Below are positions 1 through 9,518 of a stretch of DNA of 35,588 nt, piece by piece; position 1 is the stretch's first letter, and each line of letters starts with the position of its first letter. Origin of the DNA: Peptostreptococcus sp. MV1. Its GTDB lineage: Bacteria > Bacillota > Clostridia > Peptostreptococcales > Peptostreptococcaceae. The stretch is taken from the NCBI RefSeq assembly GCF_000758885.1, contig NZ_JRNB01000007.1:1-35588 (forward strand), written 5' to 3'. The notes under the pieces are model-generated. The model was not told the origin of the DNA. It worked only from the letters and a program-made list of their open reading frames with translations, and searched no databases. The position numbers were made by a program, and so were the translations under genes.

Positions 1-169
1 AAAGCATTTTTGTTACCATCAACGCTATATATTATAGAACCTTTTTTAAAAATTCTAGAAGCGATCAATATCGACCAATTACTCTATATGTTACATCTAC
101 CTGTTAACGTAAACTAAATCATTTTATTATCCTATATCACCTTTTATTAGGCTATAGAATACAATTTTC
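1..169. other. Short non-coding stretch downstream of ppdK
   Basis: I see no gene and no convincing terminator here. The only notable element is ATATGTTACA at 87-96, which resembles half of the dyad at 15724-15783. The ppdK transcript may end to the left of the window. Confidence 0.4.
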
Positions 170-2815
170 TTACTTATCTCTATGTCCGTCGCCTTTTCTC
201 TTCTTAACAGTTGCCTGAGCTGCTGCAAGTCTAGCAATTGGCACTCTGAATGGTGAGCAAGATACATAGTTTAGTCCCTGCTTGTAGCAGAATTCAACTG
301 ATGATGGTTCACCACCGTGTTCTCCACATATACCTAACTTAAGGCCTGGCTTAGCACCCCTACCTAGCTTAACTGCCATTTCAACTAGTCTACCTATACC
401 CTTCTGGTCTAGTACCTGGAATGGGTCTTTTTCTAGAACACCCTTTTCAACGTATTCACCTAGGAACTTACCAGCGTCATCTCTTGAATAACCGAATCCC
501 ATCTGAGTAAGGTCATTTGTACCGAATGAGAAGAAGTCAGCTACTTCTGCTATTTCGTCAGCAGTCACACAAGCTCTTGGTATTTCTATCATTGTACCTA
601 CTGTGTAGTCAAGCTTCATACCAGCCTTTTCCAATTCAGCATCTACAGTTTCTTCTATAATAGGTCTTAGCATCTTTAATTCGTTTACAGTACCGATTAA
701 TGGAACCATGATTTCTGGCTTAACATCTACGCCGTCCTTCATTGCTAGTATAGCGCCCTGTGCTATAGCCCTAGCCTGCATTTCACATATTTCTGGATAT
801 GTAACGGCTAGTCTACAACCTCTGTGCCCTAGCATTGGATTGAATTCGTCAAGGTCCATAACCCTCTTCTTAAGGTCACTAGCTGCTATTCCCATCTGCT
901 TAGCAAGTTCTGCAATTGCTCCATCTTCATGAGGAAGGAATTCGTGTAGTGGTGGGTCAAGAAGTCTAACGTTACATGGTCTACCTTCCATAGCCTTGAA
1001 TATTCCGTGGAAGTCTTCTCTCTGGAATGGTAGCAAGCTATCTAGAGCCTTTACTCTATCCTCTACATTATCAGCAAGTATCATCTTTCTAACTGCTGGT
1101 ATTCTATCTTCTTCAAAGAACATATGCTCAGTTCTACAAAGACCTATACCTTCAGCACCGAACTCTATAGCCTTCTTAGCATCTCTTGGATTGTCTGCAT
1201 TTGTTCTAACCATCATGTCTCTGATTTCGTCAACCCAAGCCATGAATACTCCGAAGTTTCCACCAACTTCTACACTAGTCATTGCTATCTGTCCTAGGTA
1301 TACACAACCTGAAGAACCATCTATTGACATAAATTCGCCTTCCTTGATCACAAGGTCACCAACTCTAATTTCTCTAGCTGCTTCATCAACTCTAAGTTCA
1401 CCACAACCAGCTACACAACACTTACCCATACCTCTTGCAACAACTGCAGCATGAGATGTCATACCACCTCTAGCAGTAAGTATACCTTCTGCACTTACCA
1501 TACCTTCTATATCTTCTGGAGATGTTTCCTGTCTAACAAGGAGTACCTTTTCCCCAGCCTTTGCATGCTCTACTGCATCCTCTGCATAGAAGTATACCTG
1601 ACCTGTAGCAGCACCTGGAGATGCTGGAAGACCCTTAGCCAACTGCTTAGCATCCTTTAGAGCCTTTGCATCAAATGTTGGATGCAATAACTGGTCTAAC
1701 TGGTTAGGTTCAATTCTCATGATAGCTTCTTCCTTGTCGATTACACCATCATTTACTAGGTCAACTACTACATTTATAGCTGCCTTAGCTGTTCTCTTAC
1801 CATTTCTAGTCTGTAGTATGTATAATTTTCCATTTTCTATAGTAAACTCAATATCCTGCATATCCTTGTAGTGAGCTTCTAGAGTCTGTGTAATCTCTAC
1901 GAACTGCTTGTACATATCAGGCATTTCTTCCTTTAGAGTATCTATACTCTGTGGAGTTCTGATACCGGCAACAACGTCTTCACCCTGAGCATTGATTAGG
2001 TATTCACCAAATAGCTTATTTTCACCAGTAGATGGGTTTCTTGTAAAGGCAACACCTGTACCAGATGACATACCCATATTACCAAATACCATTGACTGGA
2101 TGTTAACTGCTGTACCAAGGTTACCTGGTATATCATTTAACTTTCTGTATACTATAGCTCTTGGATTGTTCCAAGATCTGAATACTGCCTCTATGGCTAG
2201 CATCAACTGCTTCTTTGGATCCTGAGGGAAGTCTTCACCTATTTCAGCCTTGTATATCTTCTTGAATTCTTCAACGATTACCTTTAGGTCATCAGTTGTA
2301 AGGTCAAGGTCAGAACCATATCCCTTAGCTTCCTTTATCTTGTCAAGAACGTTTTCAAACTTGTACTTAGGAACCTCCATAGCAACGTCTGAGAACATCT
2401 GTATAAATCTTCTGTATGAGTCATATGAGAATCTTTCGTTGTTTGTAGCAGCGATTAGCCCCTTTACACTTGTGTCATTTAGGCCTAGGTTTAGGATTGT
2501 ATCCATCATACCTGGCATTGAGAATACGGCACCTGATCTTACAGATACAAGTAGTGGATTAGTTTCACATCCAAGAGTCTTGCCCTGTTCTTTTTCAAGC
2601 TGCTTTAACTTTTCATCAATCTGGTCTAACACTTCCTGAACGATCTTGTGGTCCTTGTCATAGTAGTCATTACATGCTTCTGTAGTTATAGTGAATCCCT
2701 GTGGAACAGGAAGACCTATATTAGTCATCTCTGCTAAGTTGGCACCCTTACCACCTAGCAAACCTCTCATGTCCTTATTACCTTCGTCAAAACTGTAAAC
2801 AAACTTTTTACTCAT
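170..2815 (-). CDS. ppdK: Pyruvate, phosphate dikinase
   Basis: Interconverts pyruvate + ATP + Pi with phosphoenolpyruvate + AMP + PPi in the cytosol. In anaerobic Firmicutes it can run in the glycolytic or the gluconeogenic direction. The 881 residues match the full family length. Seen in order: the N-terminal ATP-grasp region beginning FDEGNKDMRGLLGGKGANLA; the phosphohistidine domain with GGMTSHAAVVAR, which places the catalytic His at residue 455 and the regulatory Thr at 453; and the C-terminal PEP/pyruvate-binding barrel ending with LGICGEHGGEP, catalytic Cys at about 830. The start has a good ribosome binding site (AGGAGGAAAAG). It is the last gene of an operon with its regulatory protein (15 nt upstream) and a CcpN-like repressor. 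No key residue is missing, so activity is expected. Confidence 0.98.
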   Translation of the reverse strand: MSKKFVYSFDEGNKDMRGLLGGKGANLAEMTNIGLPVPQGFTITTEACNDYYDKDHKIVQEVLDQIDEKLKQLEKEQGKTLGCETNPLLVSVRSGAVFSMPGMMDTILNLGLNDTSVKGLIAATNNERFSYDSYRRFIQMFSDVAMEVPKYKFENVLDKIKEAKGYGSDLDLTTDDLKVIVEEFKKIYKAEIGEDFPQDPKKQLMLAIEAVFRSWNNPRAIVYRKLNDIPGNLGTAVNIQSMVFGNMGMSSGTGVAFTRNPSTGENKLFGEYLINAQGEDVVAGIRTPQSIDTLKEEMPDMYKQFVEITQTLEAHYKDMQDIEFTIENGKLYILQTRNGKRTAKAAINVVVDLVNDGVIDKEEAIMRIEPNQLDQLLHPTFDAKALKDAKQLAKGLPASPGAATGQVYFYAEDAVEHAKAGEKVLLVRQETSPEDIEGMVSAEGILTARGGMTSHAAVVARGMGKCCVAGCGELRVDEAAREIRVGDLVIKEGEFMSIDGSSGCVYLGQIAMTSVEVGGNFGVFMAWVDEIRDMMVRTNADNPRDAKKAIEFGAEGIGLCRTEHMFFEEDRIPAVRKMILADNVEDRVKALDSLLPFQREDFHGIFKAMEGRPCNVRLLDPPLHEFLPHEDGAIAELAKQMGIAASDLKKRVMDLDEFNPMLGHRGCRLAVTYPEICEMQARAIAQGAILAMKDGVDVKPEIMVPLIGTVNELKMLRPIIEETVDAELEKAGMKLDYTVGTMIEIPRACVTADEIAEVADFFSFGTNDLTQMGFGYSRDDAGKFLGEYVEKGVLEKDPFQVLDQKGIGRLVEMAVKLGRGAKPGLKLGICGEHGGEPSSVEFCYKQGLNYVSCSPFRVPIARLAAAQATVKKRKGDGHRDK

Positions 2816-2830
2816 CTTTTCCTCCTAATA

Positions 2831-3670
2831 TTATATTTCGTAATCTTTTAAAATGGCCACTCCATTTTCTTTTAATATATCCAATATTATACCTGCAGTC
2901 TCCTCAATGGCCTTATTAGCCACATTTATTACAGGACACTTCAAGTTTTTCATAACCTTATCTGAATAATCCAACTCTTCAAGTATTCTCTCCAACTTGG
3001 CATAGTTAGCCGTACCTGATAGTCCCATGGACTTTAGTCTCTCAACCCTTATAGTATTTAGCTTTTCAGGTGAATTGGTCAAACCAATTATCCTCTTTGT
3101 CTCTACCTGAGATAACTCTTTAGGAATAGGTACTTCTGGAACCAAAGGAACGTTTGCAACCTTCAGGTGCTTGTTCGCTAGGTACATACTTAGCGGTGTT
3201 TTTGATGTCCTAGAAATACCAACCAAGACTACATCCGCCTTCAATAGACCTCTAGGATCCTTACCGTCATCATATTTGACAGCAAATTCTATGGCCTCCA
3301 CCCTATTGAAGTAGGACTTGTCCATCTTTCTGATTAAACCTGGTTCACCAAGTGGTTCAACACCAGATATCCTCTTCATCTTCCTCAATATATGAGTCAG
3401 AAGGTCCATATACTCTATATTTTCCTTCTCACAGTAATCCTTAGCATAGTTGGCTAACTCAGTGTCAACCAAACTATACATTACAAGAACTCTTTTACCT
3501 TTAGCCTCTTCAAAAACTTCATTTAACAAGTCTCTGTTATTTATATAAGAAAATCTCTTAATATCCCAATTTTCATGGTTTGGAAACTGGTAAATACATG
3601 CCTTAGCTATAGACCTGGCAGTTTCTCCCAGTGAATCTGATACAATGAATATCATCGAATTATTTTCCAT
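2831..3670 (-). CDS. yqfL: PPDK regulatory protein (DUF299 bifunctional kinase/Pi-dependent phosphorylase)
   Basis: Family knowledge: these proteins inactivate PPDK or PEP synthase by ADP-dependent phosphorylation of the Thr two residues before the catalytic His, and reactivate it by phosphorolysis. The target Thr453 is present in the adjacent PPDK. Seen: the DUF299 fold start [12 protein letters not shown] and the P-loop [12 protein letters not shown] at about residues 151-162. I start at 3670 (279 aa) because GGGAGG sits just upstream of that ATG. The alternative ATG 12 nt earlier overlaps the ribosome binding site. The gene lies between the CcpN-like repressor (28 nt from this start) and ppdK. 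In Bacillus subtilis ccpN and yqfL are also neighbours. Function is secure; the start is likely. Confidence 0.95.
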   Translation of the reverse strand: MENNSMIFIVSDSLGETARSIAKACIYQFPNHENWDIKRFSYINNRDLLNEVFEEAKGKRVLVMYSLVDTELANYAKDYCEKENIEYMDLLTHILRKMKRISGVEPLGEPGLIRKMDKSYFNRVEAIEFAVKYDDGKDPRGLLKADVVLVGISRTSKTPLSMYLANKHLKVANVPLVPEVPIPKELSQVETKRIIGLTNSPEKLNTIRVERLKSMGLSGTANYAKLERILEELDYSDKVMKNLKCPVINVANKAIEETAGIILDILKENGVAILKDYEI

Positions 3671-3698
3671 ATTACCTCCCATAAACTACCCATCAAAA

Positions 3699-4334
3699 TT
3701 ATTCAGTTATCTCGACAAATAGTCTATTAATTATAGTTTTTGATATTTTTCCTACAACTTTTATTTTTTGCTTGTCGTTGTCCTCATACCTCACAACTGG
3801 TAGACTGTCAACTTCTCTCTTCATCAACTTAGTAGCAGCCAAATTGATTCTTTCATCTTCCTCAACAGTAGCTATGTTAGGCATCCTAGTCATTATCATA
3901 CCAACCGGTAGCTTATTGACATCTGATCCACCTAATGTAGCCTTCAACAAGTCCTTCCTGGATACTACGCCACATAAATAGTCGTCGTCATCGAGTATAA
4001 ATACTCCTCCAGAGTCCTCCAAAAAAATATTTACTATTACATCATATACAGAATCACTTTGTCTAGCAGTTAGTGGTACACCCATAACGGAGGATACCTT
4101 AGTATTTTTCATGGATGAATTTTCATTGGAAAAATCTCCTTCACCGACATAAAAATATCCAACCTTAGGACGAGCATCCAAGATACCTGTCATTGTCAAT
4201 ACAACCAAGTCTGACCTTAGTGTTGCCCTAGTTACCTTTAGCTTTTCTGCAATTTTTTCTCCTGTAATAGGCTCATTTTCCTTTACTATAGCAATAATCT
4301 TCAATTGCCTATCATTCAGTTGGATAATAATCAC
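3699..4334 (-). CDS. ccpN: CcpN-like transcriptional repressor (winged HTH plus two CBS domains)
   Basis: Residues 1-65 form a DeoR/HTH_11-like winged helix (LTGEKIAEKLKVTR-type core) ending in ARPKVGYFYVG, which matches Bacillus CcpN closely. Residues about 80-205 form a pair of CBS domains (VMGVPLTARQSDSVYDVI, MTRMPNIATVEED), the nucleotide-sensing part. CcpN represses gluconeogenic genes in glycolytic conditions, with ATP/ADP as signals. Heading the PPDK operon fits a role in setting the direction of carbon flow. The start is GTG at 4332-4334; this length aligns with the family N-terminus (MxxIxLNxRQ). It is probably autoregulated, since a dyad with a CcpN-like half site lies at 4366-4394. 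The product class is secure; the targets are inferred. Confidence 0.9.
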   Translation of the reverse strand: MIIIQLNDRQLKIIAIVKENEPITGEKIAEKLKVTRATLRSDLVVLTMTGILDARPKVGYFYVGEGDFSNENSSMKNTKVSSVMGVPLTARQSDSVYDVIVNIFLEDSGGVFILDDDDYLCGVVSRKDLLKATLGGSDVNKLPVGMIMTRMPNIATVEEDERINLAATKLMKREVDSLPVVRYEDNDKQKIKVVGKISKTIINRLFVEITE

Positions 4335-4365
4335 CTACCTTATAACATATTTACTCTTAAGTAGA

Positions 4366-4394
4366 GTATCATATTCTTTATTAATATGATATAC
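4366..4394 (-). promoter_or_regulatory. Candidate CcpN operator upstream of the ccpN-yqfL-ppdK operon
   Basis: GTATCATATT at 4366-4375 and AATATGATATAC at 4383-4394 form an imperfect inverted repeat 32 bp from the ccpN start. TATGATATAC resembles the CcpN binding consensus as I remember it from Bacillus (TRTGHYATAYW). Autoregulation is inference. Confidence 0.4.
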
Positions 4395-4554
4395 CGTTTC
4401 TATATAGTATATTATAATACTTGATGATTCATTAAGCAAGACTTATTTTTCAATATTTATATCGTGTCCTTATCATAATTTTAATACTAAACTTATTATG
4501 GCTTTATTAGCTTTTTATATTAGTTACTTTTTTCTACAACTTATTTGAAAATAT

Positions 4555-4598
4555 TTTAAAAAATTAGCTGTTCATTGGAAACAACCAAGGAACAGCTA
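4555..4598 (-). terminator. Rho-independent terminator after the trkH-trkA-methyltransferase operon
   Basis: Arms TAGCTGTTC (4565-4573) and GAACAGCTA (4590-4598) pair, with an inner TTGG/CCAA helix. On the minus strand they are followed by a T-rich tract. The terminator lies 20 nt after the methyltransferase stop. Confidence 0.85.
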
Positions 4599-4617
4599 CT
4601 ACTTAATATAATATACA

Positions 4618-5388
4618 CTATTTACTATTACTAACAATCACCCTACTCATAAGAAGGGCAGCCGATATAGCAACATTAAAAGACTCCGCCTTACCATACA
4701 TGGGTATTTTGACCAAGATATCGGAATTATCTATCCAAAAATCATTTATGCCATTGGCCTCATTGCCCACTACAAGAGCACAGGATTCTGCATAGCTACT
4801 CTGATCATAATAATTATCCGTTGCTAGATAGCTAGATACTATTTGGACTCCCGAAGACTTCAACAAGTCAAAAATCTCCTCCTGACTCCCTATTAGCACA
4901 TCAATATAAAAACTGGACCCCATGGCTGACCTCACTACTTTTGGATTATAAACATCCACACAGCCCTTAGTCATACAAATCAGGTCAAAGCCCATAGCGT
5001 CGGCAGTCCTAATAATGGTACCTGCATTACCTGGATCTTGAACCCTGTCCATTATAAGAATCTTCTTATGTTTGTCCGGATTGTAGTCTTCTTTAGAAAA
5101 ATTCTTCATCCTTATCACTGCCATTATACCTTGAGAATTCTCTGTATCACTAATTTGGTCATAGAGGTCTTTTGATAAGGTATATAGGTTGATATCCCTA
5201 GTATCCAGTTCAAATTCAGTCCCCTCTCTCAATATAAGCATATCTATATCGGCCCCATGCTCAAGGGCCAACTCTACAGTTCTCAAACCTTCAGCAAGAT
5301 ATTTTTTCTCCTTACTCCTTTTCTTTGCCAGTAAGAGAGATTTTATTTTCTTAAATTTTTCATTGTCCTTACTCTTTATATAAGTCAT
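4618..5388 (-). CDS. TrmH/SpoU-family RNA 2'-O-methyltransferase
   Basis: SPOUT methyltransferase that transfers methyl from SAM to a ribose 2'-OH in rRNA or tRNA. The N-terminal part (about residues 1-95) is the L30e-like substrate-binding domain (KKYLAEGLRTVELALEHG). The catalytic part carries all three SpoU motifs: the NAGTIIRTADAMG motif with its Asn and Arg, LVVGNEANGI, and IPMYGKAESFNVAISAALL, the last two forming the trefoil knot. I use the ATG at 5388 (256 aa), preceded by AGGAA, because the longer frame would overlap trkA. The gene is 10 nt downstream of trkA and is followed by a terminator, so it ends the trkH-trkA operon. The target nucleotide cannot be read from the sequence. Confidence 0.92.
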   Translation of the reverse strand: MTYIKSKDNEKFKKIKSLLLAKKRSKEKKYLAEGLRTVELALEHGADIDMLILREGTEFELDTRDINLYTLSKDLYDQISDTENSQGIMAVIRMKNFSKEDYNPDKHKKILIMDRVQDPGNAGTIIRTADAMGFDLICMTKGCVDVYNPKVVRSAMGSSFYIDVLIGSQEEIFDLLKSSGVQIVSSYLATDNYYDQSSYAESCALVVGNEANGINDFWIDNSDILVKIPMYGKAESFNVAISAALLMSRVIVSNSK

Positions 5389-5398
5389 CTTGCATTTC

Positions 5399-6073
5399 CT
5401 ATCTTTTAACATATAAATCGCTACTAACCAATAGAGCAATCTCTTCTATAACCTTGGTCTGACCAGCTATAACTATAATATCTCCGTCTTCGAAATTTTG
5501 GCTAGGACTAGGTGGTACCTGGAAAGTTTCACCTCTCTTAACACCAACTACATTGATATTATACTTCTTCCTCACCATCAGGTCTATTAGGTTACTTCCT
5601 ACCCATAGCTTTGGAACAGTAACTTCAAATACTGAATGAGTCTCATCCAACTGCATAAAGTCAACTACATTATCAAAGGTCAAGGCCTTGGCTATCTTTA
5701 CTCCCATATCTGACTCTGGGAAGACAACCCTGTCTGCACCTATCTTTTTTAGGACATTAGCCTGTAGACTATCCTTGGCTCTACTAATAACAAGTGGTAT
5801 TCCCGCTTCCTTGGCTATTAGGGTAGCCATGATAGATGCTCTTAGCTCCCCACCAATCGCTATTATAGCTACATCAAAGTTATTTAAACCTATGCTATTC
5901 ATAGCCTGTTCATCTGTGACATCCAGTATTGCCGTACTTTCTACTTCACCAGATATCTGTTGAATTACATCTTCATCTATGTCTACTACCATTACTTCTT
6001 GGCCTGATTCTGTCAGGGCCTTGGCTGCAGATTCTCCAAACCTACCTCCACCTACTACTATAAACTGCTTCAT
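5399..6073 (-). CDS. trkA: Trk/Ktr potassium uptake regulatory subunit
   Basis: Cytosolic gating ring of a TrkH/KtrB-type potassium channel. The RCK-N Rossmann domain begins FIVVGGGRFGESAAKAL, with the dinucleotide GxGxxG motif near residues 7-12 and VDIDED at the end of strand 2. A C-terminal RCK-C domain follows (about 140-220, VPKLWVGSNLIDLMVRKKYN). At 224 residues it is a single-RCK KtrA-size protein rather than the double-length enterobacterial TrkA. A strong AGGAGG precedes the start. It is 11 nt downstream of trkH and upstream of the methyltransferase. Confidence 0.95.
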   Translation of the reverse strand: MKQFIVVGGGRFGESAAKALTESGQEVMVVDIDEDVIQQISGEVESTAILDVTDEQAMNSIGLNNFDVAIIAIGGELRASIMATLIAKEAGIPLVISRAKDSLQANVLKKIGADRVVFPESDMGVKIAKALTFDNVVDFMQLDETHSVFEVTVPKLWVGSNLIDLMVRKKYNINVVGVKRGETFQVPPSPSQNFEDGDIIVIAGQTKVIEEIALLVSSDLYVKR

Positions 6074-6084
6074 CTTATATCCTC

Positions 6085-7455
6085 CTAGCCAACTAAGACT
6101 TTAGCTTCTGGGTATCTTACCCTTTTTCTCTTATTTTCACTTATAAAGGCAGTAAATATGGTCAAGGACCCTACCCTACCCGTAAACATCAAGGCCATTA
6201 TTATTATCTTGCCAACACTGTTCAAATGATTGCTACCTGCCAGAGATAAACCTACTGTAGCAAGAGCTGACGATACTTCAAAGGCTGAAGATAATATATT
6301 AAAATGCTTTGGATCCTGAGTTATACTCAAAAGGTAAACCCCCAAAACCGCTATTGTAATTGCTATTATAAATACTCCTAGGGCCTTCCTAAAGGTAAAT
6401 ACATTTATCCTTTTGTGTTGAACTGTTATCTCGTTTTCATTTTTTATAAATGACTTTACTGCTATAAACAAAATCGCCGCTGTAGTAGTTTTAACACCAC
6501 CACCTGTGGATGCTGGCGATGCACCAATAAACATGAGTATTATCATAACAAATAAAGTCGACTCTCTAAACTTAGTCAAGTCTATTGTAGCATAGCCTGC
6601 CGTTCTAGTGGTTACAGACTGGAAAAATGCTACCTGGAATTTTTCCCATAGACTCATCCCATCCATAGAATGGCCTATTTCTCCAAAAAATATCATCAAA
6701 AATCCACCTATTATCAATATGGCAGTGGTTACCAAGGCTAACTTGGAATTTAGACTTAATTTTTTAAAAGTTTTTTTGCTTACAACATTTATTATGACAG
6801 GAAAACCAATACCGCCCAAAATTATCAAAGCTGAGACAGTAAATACGATTAATGGTCTGTTGTAATAACTTATTATGGATGAATACTCGCCAGATACACT
6901 ACCCATCAAGTCAAAACCAGCATTACAAAAGGAAGATATTGAAGTGAATATTGAATAACCTATACCATCTATAATACCAAATTGCGGTATAAATACAAAA
7001 GACAATATCAAGGCACCTAGACCTTCTATAATCAAGGTATACTTCAATACCTTTTTTATCAATTTTACAGAACCTGATAATTCTTCTTGATTCAAGGCTT
7101 CCTTTATCAATATACGCTGTCTTAGATTGATTTTCTTTCCAAATATTAAGGCAACTAGTGTACCTAGGGTCATAAAACCTAGACCACCAACCTGAATCAA
7201 AAATATTATTACCACTTTTCCAAATATAGACCAGTGAATACTGGTATCCACAACCACTAACCCTGTTACACATATGGCTGATGTCGCAGTAAAAAGGCCG
7301 TCAAGAAAACTTGTAGTCCTTCCACTAGCGGATGCCCAAGGTGTAGTCAAGAGTATGGCCCCCAATAAAATCAAAAAACCAAAACCTGCGACCATCATCT
7401 GCCCAGGTGATAAAATATACAGGGGCGATGGATGTATCTTGCTATTTTTCCTCAT
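6085..7455 (-). CDS. trkH: TrkH/KtrB-family potassium transporter, membrane subunit
   Basis: Polytopic membrane channel with four repeated M1-P-M2 units. Filter-type segments are visible, such as FTATSAICVTGLVVVDT, SISSFCNAGFDLMG, TTRTAGYATIDL and the C-terminal SSALATVGLSLAG. I start at 7455 (456 aa) because GGAGG lies 5 nt upstream of that ATG. The ATG 12 nt earlier contains the ribosome binding site itself. It is the first gene of the trkH-trkA-methyltransferase run. TrkH versus KtrB naming is arbitrary here; sodium dependence cannot be read. Confidence 0.94.
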   Translation of the reverse strand: MRKNSKIHPSPLYILSPGQMMVAGFGFLILLGAILLTTPWASASGRTTSFLDGLFTATSAICVTGLVVVDTSIHWSIFGKVVIIFLIQVGGLGFMTLGTLVALIFGKKINLRQRILIKEALNQEELSGSVKLIKKVLKYTLIIEGLGALILSFVFIPQFGIIDGIGYSIFTSISSFCNAGFDLMGSVSGEYSSIISYYNRPLIVFTVSALIILGGIGFPVIINVVSKKTFKKLSLNSKLALVTTAILIIGGFLMIFFGEIGHSMDGMSLWEKFQVAFFQSVTTRTAGYATIDLTKFRESTLFVMIILMFIGASPASTGGGVKTTTAAILFIAVKSFIKNENEITVQHKRINVFTFRKALGVFIIAITIAVLGVYLLSITQDPKHFNILSSAFEVSSALATVGLSLAGSNHLNSVGKIIIMALMFTGRVGSLTIFTAFISENKRKRVRYPEAKVLVG

Positions 7456-7496
7456 TTGTTCCTCCATAAAAAATCCTAGGTCTAGTAAAAATCCAT

Positions 7497-7531
7497 AAAT
7501 TTTAGGAATCCCCTACGAATCCCTAAAATTT
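7497..7531 (-). terminator. Hairpin at the 3' end of the LTA-synthase-like gene
   Basis: AAATTTTAGG (7497-7506) and CCTAAAATTT (7522-7531) form a perfect 10-bp stem that includes the stop codon of the gene. There is no proper T-run after it on the minus strand, so it may be a weak terminator or a 3' stabilising hairpin. Confidence 0.5.
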
Positions 7532-9514
7532 GTAATCTAATGCATTTGACCTATAGATAGGCTTTTCATCACTATCTACTAATTCAAGGAATACTTTTTT
7601 CCTACCCTTATAATTCCCCTCTTTCAATAATAGTGTTTTTTCATCTATAAGGTATACCTCAGCCTTTTTGCCTCCTATGTATGCCCTTATATTTTTATTC
7701 ATTGCTTGTCCCTTAAGATAAATCTTTCCATTTTTATTCACTATTGAGTCTAGTCTCATATCTCTAGTCCCAAGTTGCAATTTGTTGTCTTCTATTGCCT
7801 GTTCTGATTCCTTCAAAAAATACTTTTTACCAAATAAAATATCATACTGAACCAGTTTCAATTTTTCCTGATAATCTGACTTGTTTACTAAATAGGCATG
7901 CATCATATTCATCGGACCATATCTAAGCCCTGCAAGATCCATCACCATACTAGACAATTGATAGGCCTGAAAGTCTTTTGGCACGGACCTCTTCTTTATA
8001 CCAAAATTATCTACTATGGTAAACAAGGATTCAAACTTATCTACACCAGACCTGTTGCTTGTAATTAAGTTTAAAGCTGGAAGATGATCTCCATACATAA
8101 CTAAAACATATTTTTTATTTCTAGCATCTAGGCTGGCCTTCAAGTCTCTTACAAACATATCCATTTCATAAACCTGATTTGCGTAATAATTAATTTGATT
8201 TTGATCCGGTTTTTGTAACTTTGAATTTACGAGCTTGACCTTATATTCCATATCCATATTACTAGTTGGATATTTACTATGTCCTTGAGTAGATATAGTA
8301 AATATCATAGATTGCCCCTTGGCCTGGTTTAACTCTCCCATTATATACCTAGTCAAAAGTTTATCCTTTGGCCACCACATAGGAGTATACTCTACATTCG
8401 TCATTGACTCAAGACTAATAAATTTCTGATAACCTATATTTTCGTAACCCTCTCGCCTATTATAAAAATTAGCATTAAAGTTATGTATCGCTTCAGACCT
8501 ATAACCATATGACCTCATTTGACTAGCTATAGAAATCGATGGCTTCTTTGCTAAAAATGTCTGATATGGTATTTCTCCCTGGTTTAGGTAGTCAAAATTA
8601 CATCCGGACATAACCTCATACTCAGTCCTAGCTGTACCACCACCTGTAACTGGTACATTCATCAATCCAGATGTGTACCTACCCATTAATGCACGCAAAT
8701 TTGGCATAGGATCTATATTAAAATTACAACCCTTCAACCTTGTAGGGTCCATAAAACCTTCCAGCTGAACAAATATTAAATCTGGTCTATCATCACCAGT
8801 CCTTATGTATCTCTTATCGTTTTTAACCTGCTTGTCTAAGTATGCTCTAATTGCATCTATATTTTCCTTATTGTATCCATGTGGTTTTCTTCTTATAGAG
8901 AGAAGACTTTCATCTGCGAAAGAAAAAACCAACCCATTTGTTTTATATGATAATTCCGGATCCCATGCTATTGCAGAAACAATTTTTGCCGCCTTTAGTT
9001 GAGGAACAACTATAAAAAATACAGTTGCTACAACCAAAAAAACAATAGAATTCGATGTCTTTCTAAGCCTGTTTTCTGTCTTGAACCTCATAAACAAGAA
9101 AACTGACAAGACCATAACGACTATTATAAATAAAATGGCAACTACCATAAACTTAATATCTAAAAACACATTTGCAATATTAAGTGCCTCCTTGTATGAT
9201 ATCAAGTCATATGGTGATAGGGGCATCCCCCTCAAGGTATATAAGACCGAACTACTAATAGCCAGTATCAATAGTAAGTTACTGGCTATATAATAATAGA
9301 ATACTTTTCTTTTTAAGAACATAGATATGCCTAATATCATAAATATCAAAAAGTAATTTATAAAAAACTGGATTGGAAAATCTATGGCGAAGTCTATAAA
9401 CCTTATAAAACTCCGCCTATTAATTGTCTCTATAAGACCAAACAAAAACAATGAATATATAGATAAAAATATTAAATCAAATTTACCTTCATATTTCTGC
9501 TTGTTGTATCTCAT
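7523..9514 (-). CDS. LTA-synthase-family membrane phosphoglycerol transferase/sulfatase-fold protein
   Basis: The N-terminal third has about five hydrophobic helices (residues roughly 15-175). It is followed by an extracellular alkaline-phosphatase/sulfatase-fold domain. Visible residues: LIFVQLEGFMDP with the metal-binding Glu at about 252, GGGTARTEYEVMSG with the nucleophile Thr at about 294, and LVMYGDHLPALN with the Asp-His metal pair. Family members polymerise glycerol phosphate from phosphatidylglycerol onto a lipid anchor, or decorate other envelope polymers. The exact polymer is unknown. I take the ATG at 9514 (663 aa), 4 nt after the stop of the CWB2 gene, giving tight coupling. A C-terminal extension of about 100 residues follows the catalytic domain (KIYLKGQAMNKNIRAYIGG). 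Confidence 0.88.
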   Translation of the reverse strand: MRYNKQKYEGKFDLIFLSIYSLFLFGLIETINRRSFIRFIDFAIDFPIQFFINYFLIFMILGISMFLKRKVFYYYIASNLLLILAISSSVLYTLRGMPLSPYDLISYKEALNIANVFLDIKFMVVAILFIIVVMVLSVFLFMRFKTENRLRKTSNSIVFLVVATVFFIVVPQLKAAKIVSAIAWDPELSYKTNGLVFSFADESLLSIRRKPHGYNKENIDAIRAYLDKQVKNDKRYIRTGDDRPDLIFVQLEGFMDPTRLKGCNFNIDPMPNLRALMGRYTSGLMNVPVTGGGTARTEYEVMSGCNFDYLNQGEIPYQTFLAKKPSISIASQMRSYGYRSEAIHNFNANFYNRREGYENIGYQKFISLESMTNVEYTPMWWPKDKLLTRYIMGELNQAKGQSMIFTISTQGHSKYPTSNMDMEYKVKLVNSKLQKPDQNQINYYANQVYEMDMFVRDLKASLDARNKKYVLVMYGDHLPALNLITSNRSGVDKFESLFTIVDNFGIKKRSVPKDFQAYQLSSMVMDLAGLRYGPMNMMHAYLVNKSDYQEKLKLVQYDILFGKKYFLKESEQAIEDNKLQLGTRDMRLDSIVNKNGKIYLKGQAMNKNIRAYIGGKKAEVYLIDEKTLLLKEGNYKGRKKVFLELVDSDEKPIYRSNALDYKF

Positions 9515-9518
9515 AGCT

